From contig JANXCC010000002.1 of NCBI GenBank assembly GCA_025060395.1, forward strand, positions 38,234 to 102,233: a stretch of 64,000 bases of DNA, read 5' to 3'. The translations under genes and the position numbers were made by a program. The notes under the pieces are model-generated. The model did no database searches, was not told the DNA's origin, and worked only from the letters and a program-made list of their open reading frames with translations. Source of the DNA: Candidatus Bipolaricaulota bacterium (GTDB lineage: Bacteria; Bipolaricaulota; Bipolaricaulia; RBG-16-55-9; DRXL01). Below are positions 57,075 through 64,000 of this stretch, piece by piece (within the stretch, counting starts at the first letter, position 1; each line of letters starts with the position of its first letter).

Positions 57075-57101
57075 GGGGCGGGGCATCCCGCTCCGCCCCA
57101 T
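57075..57101 (+). terminator. GC hairpin after the large surface-protein gene
   Basis: TGGGGCGG (57075-57082) pairs with CCGCCCCA (57094-57101). Only a weak T-run follows (TTAGCCCTT), so termination may be partial and allow read-through to the PorV-like gene. Confidence 0.55.
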
Positions 57102-57152
57102 TAGCCCTTAACATCAGGGAGAATACGAATGCATAAGGAGGTACAGCTAACG

Positions 57153-58103
57153 ATGAACCGAACTACGATCCTGGCGTTGGTGCTCGTGCTCTGCGCCGGC
57201 CTGATGGCCGCGGCTCAAGAGCCCACGGGAGCCAACCCGGTCTTCAAGAACGGCGTTGATGCGCGCGCGCTCGCCATGGGGGGAGCGTTTGTCGGCGTAG
57301 CCGACGGATACTCCAGTTGCTATTGGAATCCCGCGGGCGTCGCTAAGGCCGCTGCCGATCAGTCGATCAAAGTCGGCGGTATGAATACGAACCTGTTTGG
57401 AGCGGGGATCAACTACAGCTTTGCCGGGGCGACCTGGACGCTCTTTGGGTTGCCTTGGGGATTGAGCCTCTCGTTGGTCTCGATCACGGACATCCCCATG
57501 CCCGATGGCACGATGGGCAGCGATACGGAGCTGTTGGGGGCCTTCTGCGGGGCCTTCCCCGTGCCGCTCAACGGCCTGAGCCTCGTTGTTGGGGCGGCGG
57601 GCAAGTATTACAGCCAGACGCTGCTGGACGAGTCGGCGACGGGCCTGGGGTTTGATGCCGGACTCCTGGTCGACGGATTGATCCCGGGGCTGACGGTTGG
57701 CGCCGCGGCCTATGATATTGGAGGCACGCGGGTCACCTGGTCGACGGGTGCCACGGGCATCGTCGATCAGCTCTTCCGAGTCGGCTTTGGATTAGCGCTC
57801 TCGCCGGACTTCACGCTCGCTGCTGGTGTTGATCTCTACGCGGGTGGCGAGCTAGCGCTGCGTGCGGGCGCGGAGTTTCGGGGGATTGGCCCCTTGGCGG
57901 TGCGCGCTGGGGTAGTGCGTCCGGCGGGTAGCGAGCAGTTTGCGCTCACCGTGGGTGCTGGCTTGGTGCTGGGCAATCTCGGTGTAGACTTTGCCTGGTT
58001 GCAGAATAACGTCATTGTAGGCGAGGGCGCGAGCGACACGATCGTGCTCTCGGCATCGTTCCGCTTCGGTGGCGCCGAAGAAGAAGCGCCTCCGGCGCAG
58101 TAA
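57153..58103 (+). CDS. PorV/PorQ-like outer-membrane beta-barrel protein
   Basis: A 316-residue exported protein: signal peptide (MNRTTILALVLVLCAGLMAAAQ), then NGVDARALAMGGAFVGVADGYSSCYWNPAGVAK, the N-terminal signature of PorV/PorQ and FadL-like barrels. Alternating Gly/aromatic beta strands run to the end (IVLSASFRFGG) before an acidic Pro-rich tail. PorV acts as shuttle for type IX secretion substrates in Bacteroidetes. Here the gene lies between two proteins with sorting-like C-termini. The ATG at 57153 has AAGGAGGT 11 bases upstream; an ATG at 57129 precedes this site. Confidence 0.83.
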   Translation: MNRTTILALVLVLCAGLMAAAQEPTGANPVFKNGVDARALAMGGAFVGVADGYSSCYWNPAGVAKAAADQSIKVGGMNTNLFGAGINYSFAGATWTLFGLPWGLSLSLVSITDIPMPDGTMGSDTELLGAFCGAFPVPLNGLSLVVGAAGKYYSQTLLDESATGLGFDAGLLVDGLIPGLTVGAAAYDIGGTRVTWSTGATGIVDQLFRVGFGLALSPDFTLAAGVDLYAGGELALRAGAEFRGIGPLAVRAGVVRPAGSEQFALTVGAGLVLGNLGVDFAWLQNNVIVGEGASDTIVLSASFRFGGAEEEAPPAQ

Positions 58104-58185
58104 GGGGTAAACAGCTATGATGCGGGCTATGTTCACATTATTATCGGATACGCAACTCGACACCACAGAGAGAAGGAGGTACGAA

Positions 58186-61100
58186 TTGAAGTTGAGCAAG
58201 GCTCCGAACATGCGGACGGTTATCATTGCTGTCTTGGCGTTTATTCTGGTCGGAACCGCGGCGGACGCGTTCGCCAAGGAGCTGCGCGTTACGACGGCTG
58301 CAGACCTGGTGAACTGCGTCACTGGTGTAGCCTTGGCATCCGGGCCGGATGCGGGCAAGGTCGCTGCTGCCGGCGATACCTGCGTGGTCTTCCCGGGCAC
58401 ATACACTGTTGCAGCACCTGTAGATATTGTGATCGAGAACCTGACGCTGCGCTCCACCAACGGTGCTACGGCGACGATCATTCAGGGCCAGGTCAACATT
58501 GTCAACCGCGGCGTCACCGTTGGTGGCCCAGCTCCAGATCAAGGGTTCACGATTACTAACCCTGGTGGGATAGGGATCTGCGTCACCGATCCCGCAAACG
58601 CGCTCTGCGCTGTAGTGGCTACGGGGGGTCAGGCAGCCAACGAGAACATCACGATCCAGAACAACACGATCCGCCAGAATGCCAACGAGGGCATCCTGTT
58701 CACCTACACTACAACTACCGCCATTGATACCATCCGGATCCTGAAGAACCGGATCGAGAACAACGGCGGTGACGGGATCGCCTTTGACAACAACGTTGGT
58801 GCAATCGGGCGAAGAGGTCTGGATCGCAACGTCGTCATTGAGGGCAACTTCCTCAATGACAACGGCAATGGTGCTAACATTGGTGTTGGCGCTGCAACAA
58901 GTGCTAATATCCACTTCTACAACACCACGACTATCGAGCAGTTAGCCATCATCAACAACGAGATCTATCGTGCTGGGGTAACAGTACCCCAAGCACCTGC
59001 TGGTTCGGACGGCATCCTGTTCGATGGTCCGATCACTGAGATCCGCGACACGCTGATTGATCGCAACCTGATCCAGTTTAACACCCGGAACGGAATCAAG
59101 TTCGACTATGTGGGCCGCTTGGGTGAGAACGTCACGATCAGCAACAACAAGGGCGTCACCCCCGAGCAAGGGATCACCCACAACGGCCCGGCAGCAGTTC
59201 CTGGTGAGGGTAACGGCATCTATATCACAGGTCTTGTGAACGATGTCCGCGACCTAAGGCTCATCAACAACTCGATCAACAGCAACCGCGGCTGGGATGG
59301 CACATTCCCGCCCGCTCCTGCTGCCGATCTTGATGGTAATGGCTTCGATGATCCGTGCCGCCATGGCAACGGGTTAGCTATCGAGGCCGACAGCCGCGTC
59401 GAGAGTCTGCTCTTGGACGGCAACGACTTCCGCCAGAACTTCAACAACGGCGTCTGCATCGCCAACGACGGCGATTTCACCCGATCTCAGATCCTAAACA
59501 ACAAGTTCCATAACAACGGGGTCGGCGACTATATCAACTCTGCTGCTGAGGCGCCTTACGGCGACGGCTTTGGCGTCTATCATGACGTCACTATCAACGG
59601 TGCCACTGTGCCTGCGGTGAGAACCGAAGGCTTCCGTATCGAGGACATCGTCTTCCGCGGGAACGACTACCGCGAGAACGGTGGCGATAGCGCAGGTGCT
59701 GTTCTTCCTGCTGGTGGTTCGGCGTCGCTCGCGGACACTTCGAGCTTAGGCTTCGGGGTATTCCTCCGCAATGAGCGCGCGGAGATCAGTCGGATCACCT
59801 TCGAGAACGAGACCGCCATCAAGAACTTCTTGGGCGGCTTCCGCCTCGAGACCGATACCGATCAAATCGGCCCGCGCTCCGGCGATATCCGCGAGATCAC
59901 CTGGACCAACGTCACCTCCAGCGAGGGCCAGGGCCAACTGAACATCGGATTCGCTGCACCTAACGACTACGACGTTGGCGACAACGGCGACGGCATCGCG
60001 CTTATCACGGATAACGGTGACATTGATAGGATCACCTATACCAACGTGATCGCGAACAACAACGGCAGCTTCGGTATCCGCGTGGAGTCCGACGCCAGTG
60101 CTGGTGCAAAGCCTGAAGCCACAGGCGTCACTGCTGGTGACATTGATAGCATCGCGATCAAGGACTCGACGGTCAACTTCAACGGGACCCGCGCTGCTGT
60201 AGGCCGCGGCTCTGGTATCTTGGTCGCGGGCGACTCCGTCCGAAACGTGACGGTGAACCCGACCGAGGCCAGCAGCAACAACGATCACGGCGTCCAGGTG
60301 ACGGGCACCCGCAACGTCAGCGGCGTCACCATCGAGAACAGCACGTTCAACAACAACGACCGCAACCGCGATACCGTCGGCGACGGCGTCCAAGTCAACG
60401 CCAACGAAGACCTGAGCAACGTCGTCATCCGTGGTGTGACGGCAAACGGCAACTATGCCGGTATCCGCACCGGTGCCGCCGGACGCCAGATCGCTCAGAA
60501 CATCACGATCGAGAACGTCACGGCCAACAACAACGCTAAGGAGGGCATCGCGCTCTTCGCTGGCCGGGACATTATCACGGCCTTGGTGAAGGGCAGCAGG
60601 CTCTCCGGCAATGGAATCGGCATCTCCGTCGAGGTCATCGAGCGCGGCACGGGCATCTCGATCGAAGAGAACCAGATCCGTGGGGCCAATGGCCTCGGCG
60701 TGGGCATCTTGCTCAACAGCTCCGGCGTGAGCATCACTAAGAACAACATCCGCAACAACGCCGTGGGCATCGAGGTGCGCAAGGCCCGCGAGAGCAAGGC
60801 CAACTTCAACAACATCGCGCGCAACGAGACCTTCGGCGTAGATGCGTCAGCGCTTGCGCCAGGTGAAGAGTTCGACGCCACCAACAACTGGTGGGGCGAG
60901 CCTTCTGGCCCCAAGGCCGCTGATAACCCCGGCGGCATCGGCGATAAGGTCAGCCAGAAAGTCAAGTATCGGCCGTTCTTGGGCGAGCCGGCTCTCCCAC
61001 CGGAGACCGATTTCGTTGTCGAGTCGCTGACAGTGGATAAGACTGACGTTACCGTCGGCGATACGGTCACGTTCAACTACGTCATCAAGAACCAGGGACT

Positions 61101-62154
61101 GGAAGAGGGCGTGCAAGAAGTGAGGGTCGTGATCAAGGATGGCTTGGGCAACGTCGTCAACCAGTTCAGCCGCCAGATCACGGTCAACCCCGCGGGCAGC
61201 CGCGTGGATAGCTTCAGCTTCCTCTTCCAGACACCGGGTGCCTATACGATCACCGTGTCTGTGGAGGATAGCCTCAAGAGCGTCACAGTGACCGTGGCCG
61301 GTGAGGCCGCGTGCTTGCCGTTCGCCCTGGACAACAACCCCAAGAACAGCAAGCTCGATGACCCTGAGATCATCACGGCCATCGACTTGTGGGTCAAGGG
61401 CGGTGCGGTGCCTGGCTGCGTGCCCCCAGTGACGATCAGCGACACCCAGATCATCCAACTGATCGATCTGTGGGTCAAGCAGAGCCAGTTGACGGTGCCC
61501 TTGGGCGGCAAGCTGACTTCGCTGAATGCGACCCTGAGCGTGGCGAGCACCTTCGCCACGCTCGGGGCCTCGGTCCGACAGGTCCGCCCCGGAGAGAGCT
61601 TCACCGTCACGGTCTCGGTAGATGCCAAGGACGGGATCAACGGGCTGCTGCTCAGTCAGACGCTGCCCGCCGGCTGGACGGTCAAGCCCCTTGAGGCCGC
61701 GGGCGCGTACTACAAAGCCTCGGAGGCCAAGTGGCTCTGGCTGGCTGCTAAGGGCACGGTCACGCTGCGCTACGAGGTGACCGTCCCGGCCAACGCCCAA
61801 CCCGGCGTTTACACCATCGCTGGTCGGGCAAAGGCTGCGGTGCCCAGCATCGAGACGGAGCTGCAACCCCTCACGGTAGAAGTGCTCGGCACGCCCGTCG
61901 CGCTGGCGGTGAAGTCCATCACACTCAGCCGCGGAGCCTTCACCGTGGAAGGTGCGGGCATCGCCAGCACGACCGTCCACGTCTTCGCGTTGAACGGTAA
62001 GTTGGTCTTCAACGAGACGGCGATGGGCAATCGCGTGGAGTTCAGCGCTGAGCGGACGTTGGCCAACGGCGTCTATCTCTACGTCGTGACGGTCAAAGGC
62101 GCCAATGGCGAGATCGTCAAGAGCAAGATCAACAAGTTAGTCGTGCTGAAGTAG
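58186..62154 (+). CDS. Giant exported right-handed beta-helix protein with CARDB, dockerin-like and sorting-like domains
   Basis: About 1322 residues from a TTG start five bases after AAGGAGGT (ATG at 58210 is the alternative); a signal peptide ends near AFAKE. Residues about 40-930 are Asn-rich parallel beta-helix repeats (ITIQNNTIRQNANEGILF; IENNGGDGIAFDNN), as in pectate-lyase-like proteins, though no catalytic site is evident. A CARDB-like domain follows (about 941-1035), then a dockerin-like pair (LDDPEIITAIDLWVKG; ISDTQIIQLIDLWVKQ), a NEW3-like domain (about 1105-1235) and a C-terminus (VHVFALNGKLVFNE; NGVYLYVVTVKG; KINKLVVLK) like that of the 53895 protein. Probable surface adhesin or glycan-binding protein. 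Confidence 0.83.
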   Translation: MKLSKAPNMRTVIIAVLAFILVGTAADAFAKELRVTTAADLVNCVTGVALASGPDAGKVAAAGDTCVVFPGTYTVAAPVDIVIENLTLRSTNGATATIIQGQVNIVNRGVTVGGPAPDQGFTITNPGGIGICVTDPANALCAVVATGGQAANENITIQNNTIRQNANEGILFTYTTTTAIDTIRILKNRIENNGGDGIAFDNNVGAIGRRGLDRNVVIEGNFLNDNGNGANIGVGAATSANIHFYNTTTIEQLAIINNEIYRAGVTVPQAPAGSDGILFDGPITEIRDTLIDRNLIQFNTRNGIKFDYVGRLGENVTISNNKGVTPEQGITHNGPAAVPGEGNGIYITGLVNDVRDLRLINNSINSNRGWDGTFPPAPAADLDGNGFDDPCRHGNGLAIEADSRVESLLLDGNDFRQNFNNGVCIANDGDFTRSQILNNKFHNNGVGDYINSAAEAPYGDGFGVYHDVTINGATVPAVRTEGFRIEDIVFRGNDYRENGGDSAGAVLPAGGSASLADTSSLGFGVFLRNERAEISRITFENETAIKNFLGGFRLETDTDQIGPRSGDIREITWTNVTSSEGQGQLNIGFAAPNDYDVGDNGDGIALITDNGDIDRITYTNVIANNNGSFGIRVESDASAGAKPEATGVTAGDIDSIAIKDSTVNFNGTRAAVGRGSGILVAGDSVRNVTVNPTEASSNNDHGVQVTGTRNVSGVTIENSTFNNNDRNRDTVGDGVQVNANEDLSNVVIRGVTANGNYAGIRTGAAGRQIAQNITIENVTANNNAKEGIALFAGRDIITALVKGSRLSGNGIGISVEVIERGTGISIEENQIRGANGLGVGILLNSSGVSITKNNIRNNAVGIEVRKARESKANFNNIARNETFGVDASALAPGEEFDATNNWWGEPSGPKAADNPGGIGDKVSQKVKYRPFLGEPALPPETDFVVESLTVDKTDVTVGDTVTFNYVIKNQGLEEGVQEVRVVIKDGLGNVVNQFSRQITVNPAGSRVDSFSFLFQTPGAYTITVSVEDSLKSVTVTVAGEAACLPFALDNNPKNSKLDDPEIITAIDLWVKGGAVPGCVPPVTISDTQIIQLIDLWVKQSQLTVPLGGKLTSLNATLSVASTFATLGASVRQVRPGESFTVTVSVDAKDGINGLLLSQTLPAGWTVKPLEAAGAYYKASEAKWLWLAAKGTVTLRYEVTVPANAQPGVYTIAGRAKAAVPSIETELQPLTVEVLGTPVALAVKSITLSRGAFTVEGAGIASTTVHVFALNGKLVFNETAMGNRVEFSAERTLANGVYLYVVTVKGANGEIVKSKINKLVVLK

Positions 62155-62217
62155 TCTGAGATCCCTCACCCCTGCACACTCTCCCTATCAGGGAAAGGGC
62201 GAGATCGAAGTTGAACG

Positions 62218-62252
62218 CCCCGTGGGATCGCTCCCACGGGGCACTTGTTTTT
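62218..62252 (+). terminator. Rho-independent terminator of the beta-helix gene
   Basis: A perfect 10-bp stem CCCCGTGGGA/TCCCACGGGG with loop TCGC, followed by CACTTGTTTTTG. Confidence 0.82.
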
Positions 62253-62360
62253 GCCTGTACGGACAAGGGTGATGTCCAATGTCCCTCTATGTCCTTGGAT
62301 CGCTCTCTTGAGAAGCCCTATACTAGTACACAGCTTTTATTTCTAAAGGAGGTCTCACAC

Positions 62361-63398
62361 ATGCGATATATACGCCAACTGCGGAGCAACAAGATGATGG
62401 GAGCCCTGATGCTCTTAGCAGGAGTTGCTTGGGTGGTCTTAGGGGCTACTATTCAAGGGACTTCAGGGAACGATACCCTTGTCGGCACTAGCGATTCCGA
62501 TACTATCCGGGGCTTGGCTGGGAACGATACGATCTACGGTGCCAGCGGTAGTGACCAACTCTTTGGTGATGCGGACAACGATACGATCTGGGGAGAATCT
62601 GGCGATGATAAGCTCGATGGGGGGAAGGGCAACGACACGCTGGAGGGCGGCTTAGGCCATGATACGCTCCTAGGGGGGGCCGGCGATGACTGGCTCAAAG
62701 GGTTCTTAGGGAACGATCTGCTCTTTGGCGGTGATGGCGAGGACAAACTCGACGGTGGTGACGGGGCTGATTCGCTTTGGGGAGAGAAGGGGAACGACGT
62801 TTTGAACGGTGGGCTTGGCAATGATAACCTCAAGGGTGGTGAGGGGATCGATCAACTCTTCGGCGGGCTGGGAGATGATAGCCTCAGTGGCGAAGCGGGC
62901 GACGATATGCTCAATGGCGGCGATAGCGATGATCGTCTCAGCGGCGGTTTAGGCAAAGACACTCTTCTAGGCGAGTTAGGGCAAGATCAGCTTCTCGGCG
63001 GAGAAGACGACGACTCGTTGGAAGGGGGCATGGGGAACGACGTCTTAGCGGGTGGCTTAGGCAACGACACTCTTAATGGCGGTGACGGCCACGATACGCT
63101 CTCTGGTGATGCTGGAGATGATAGAATAGTTGATGGGCTAGGCAAAGACGTGATCTCCGGGGGCGAGGGCAACGATCTGATTTCTCTCATAGATGATGAG
63201 ACGATTGATGTCATCTATGGGGATAACGGAGACGATATAATCACGCTCTCAGAGTTCAGTGGAGCAGAGATCATCTCCTGTGGCCCGGGAAATGACACGG
63301 TCAATCTCAACGGCAACGTGAACGCCCAGGCTCCTGACAGGACGGTTCTGGGGCCCGGTAACCCTGGAAACAGCGGATGTGAGAAGATCAATCCCTAA
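62361..63398 (+). CDS. RTX-type calcium-binding repeat protein with N-terminal signal segment
   Basis: A 345-residue protein. After a hydrophobic segment at about residues 13-31 (MMGALMLLAGVAWVVLGA), residues about 33-280 are tandem nonapeptides of the form GGxGNDTLxG, more than 20 in a row (GNDTLVGTSDSDTIRGLAGNDTIYG region), which bind calcium in a beta-roll. The C-terminal 60 residues are non-repetitive with two Cys. Typical RTX proteins use type I secretion without a signal peptide, so the N-terminal segment points to Sec export. CTAAAGGAGGTC precedes the ATG. Confidence 0.88.
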   Translation: MRYIRQLRSNKMMGALMLLAGVAWVVLGATIQGTSGNDTLVGTSDSDTIRGLAGNDTIYGASGSDQLFGDADNDTIWGESGDDKLDGGKGNDTLEGGLGHDTLLGGAGDDWLKGFLGNDLLFGGDGEDKLDGGDGADSLWGEKGNDVLNGGLGNDNLKGGEGIDQLFGGLGDDSLSGEAGDDMLNGGDSDDRLSGGLGKDTLLGELGQDQLLGGEDDDSLEGGMGNDVLAGGLGNDTLNGGDGHDTLSGDAGDDRIVDGLGKDVISGGEGNDLISLIDDETIDVIYGDNGDDIITLSEFSGAEIISCGPGNDTVNLNGNVNAQAPDRTVLGPGNPGNSGCEKINP

Positions 63399-63423
63399 AA
63401 CCAAGCTAAGAATGAGAACGGCA

Positions 63424-63462
63424 CGCCCTCGTGGGAGCGATCCCCCGGGGGCGCCTGTTTTT
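63424..63462 (+). terminator. Terminator of the RTX gene
   Basis: An imperfect GC stem, CGCCC...GTGGGA with TCCCCC...GGGCG, followed by CCTGTTTTTG. It resembles the terminator at 62218-62252 in sequence. Confidence 0.65.
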
Positions 63463-63473
63463 GGGGGCGCTAT

Positions 63474-63563
63474 TTGAATCACGGAAGGCACGGAAGCGCA
63501 CGGAGCGCACCGAAGATTTTTTCTGTGCCTTCCGTGACCCCTCGGTGCTTTCCGTGATTCAAA
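63474..63563. repeat. 90-bp inverted repeat (TTTGAATCACGGAAGGCAC ends)
   Basis: The 19-base ends TTTGAATCACGGAAGGCAC (63474-63492) and GTGCTTTCCGTGATTCAAA (63545-63563) are inverted with one mismatch. The interior repeats the CACGGA unit. It has the look of a miniature inverted-repeat element. Confidence 0.7.
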
Positions 63564-63565
63564 CC

Positions 63566-63595
63566 TTGACCAGCAACATTCAGATGGAGTAAGAT
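63566..63595 (+). promoter_or_regulatory. Promoter for the right-edge gene
   Basis: TTGACC (63566-63571), 18-base spacer, TAAGAT (63590-63595), placed directly after the inverted repeat. GGGAGGGAGTCCT precedes the ATG at 63631. Confidence 0.58.
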
Positions 63596-63630
63596 AAATC
63601 TCTCAGCCCAGGTGCGCGGGAGGGAGTCCT

Positions 63631-64000
63631 ATGCGTCTTTTTGTAGTCGTCTTGGCTGCCATATTGGCCGTGAGCGAGGTCGTATTAGCGAAGGAACTGA
63701 AGGTCACGACTGCGGCAGATTTTGTCAACTGTGCTGCCGGTGTCGCGCTGACGGTTGGGCCAGATGCCGGTCAGACGGCTCTTGCTGGGGATACGTGCGT
63801 GGTCATGCCTGGGGCGTATGCAGCTACTGTCACAGTGACTCTGCAGAATCTCAAGATTTTTGCCAACGTCGGCGCGACTCTGAACGGGCAGATCATCATT
63901 CAAGCCAATGGGGTGCAGATTGGCGCAGCGGGACGGGGCTTTACGATCAACGCCACAGGAGGCCCGGGCATTGATATCCAAGCGACTCAAGATGTTCTCA
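63631..64000 (+). CDS. Second exported beta-helix protein (start only; cut by window edge)
   Basis: The frame is open from the ATG to the right edge (123 codons). There is a signal peptide (MRLFVVVLAAILAVSEVVLA). The mature start KELKVTTAADFVNCAAGVAL, GPDAGQTALAGDTCVVMPGAY closely parallels the start of the 58186 protein, including two Cys that may form a disulfide, and beta-helix-like strands follow (LKIFANVGATLNGQIIIQANGVQIG). A paralogue of that protein. Confidence 0.8.
   Translation, partial: MRLFVVVLAAILAVSEVVLAKELKVTTAADFVNCAAGVALTVGPDAGQTALAGDTCVVMPGAYAATVTVTLQNLKIFANVGATLNGQIIIQANGVQIGAAGRGFTINATGGPGIDIQATQDVL

Noticed and set aside
55005..57101. Several long antisense frames inside the large surface-protein gene (for example 55005-55949 and 56181-57101)
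   Set aside because: They mirror the high third-position GC of the sense gene. The products are Arg/Asp/Gly-rich without domains.
60847..61980. Antisense frame of 377 codons inside the beta-helix gene
   Set aside because: Shadow of the sense gene, whose CARDB, dockerin-like and C-terminal domains are clearly coding on the plus strand.
58186..63400. Internal sequence repeats suggesting a CRISPR array or tandem DNA repeat
   Set aside because: The periodicity is that of translated beta-helix and RTX nonapeptide repeats in open frames. Units vary at the DNA level and there are no spacers of constant length.
1..64000. Prophage, transposase or integrated element
   Set aside because: No integrase, transposase, phage structural or toxin-antitoxin gene was seen. 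The mobile-looking features are short non-coding palindromes only.

Overview
The window comes from a diderm bacterium with a moderately GC-rich genome (judged by eye) and mostly compact operons whose genes overlap by ATGA. It carries 2-oxoacid:ferredoxin oxidoreductases, CoA-ester metabolism, a three-subunit proton-translocating transhydrogenase, a MenA/UbiA-type prenyltransferase, outer-membrane beta-barrel and large surface proteins, and an archaeal-type NMN adenylyltransferase. This mix fits an uncultured deep-branching or anaerobic, possibly thermophilic lineage such as Bipolaricaulota/Acetothermia. That placement is inference only, because the window has no rRNA. There is no sign of a prophage, a transposase or a CRISPR array.

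Layout. 1-2.9 kb (minus strand): end of a surface-glycan locus (Wzz-like protein cut by the window edge, WecB, WecA/TagO-like transferase). 2.9-5.8 kb: HD hydrolase, NadM and SelW-like operon, then a thioredoxin-fold peroxiredoxin-like gene converging on superoxide dismutase. 5.8-13.7 kb: one six-gene overlapping operon (porG, porD-GltD, porA, porB, iorA-GltD, iorB). Both oxidoreductases have a GltD-type FAD/NAD(P) module fused to their ferredoxin domain, so 2-oxoacid oxidation may be wired directly to NAD(P)H. 13.8-20.4 kb: two hypothetical genes, coaE, an exonuclease, tlyA, a membrane-anchored WD40 protein and an aminotransferase. 20.4-29.9 kb: SRP RNA and six minus-strand tRNA genes (Ser-GGA, Arg-GCG, Ser-CGA, Arg-CCG, Ser-GCT, Ser-TGA) among mscL, an HDAC-like deacetylase, a C45 acyltransferase, a GNAT protein, a MATE-like protein, and an iron/cobalamin-type ABC transporter with a THEP1-like NTPase. 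A palindromic repeat of about 69 bp recurs next to these tRNA genes. 29.9-33.3 kb: a membrane-anchored regulator with a C-terminal winged helix, then exported cupredoxin and CHRD proteins.

33.3-40.1 kb holds the most interesting metabolic set: a glutaryl-CoA dehydrogenase homologue with Leu where decarboxylating enzymes have Tyr, beside all four subunit types of a sodium-pumping CoA-ester decarboxylase, including an overlooked 34-residue gamma subunit. The model is glutaryl-CoA to glutaconyl-CoA to crotonyl-CoA, with the decarboxylation energy saved as a sodium gradient. 40.1-53.4 kb: transhydrogenase pntB/pntAB/pntAA, CPBP protease, UbiA prenyltransferase, cupin, DUF3105 protein, argS, ftsY, nnr, tatD, nfo, an Fsa-like aldolase and a transketolase C-terminal subunit. 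53.4-64 kb: a surface-protein island with two very large exported proteins sharing a C-terminal sorting-like module, a PorV/PorQ-like barrel between them, an RTX-type protein, and the start of a second beta-helix protein cut by the right edge.

Two modes of translation start are visible. The surface proteins have strong AAGGAGGT ribosome-binding sites and consensus promoters. Several housekeeping genes have a TATAAT-like box only 5-9 bases before the start codon, which suggests leaderless mRNAs.
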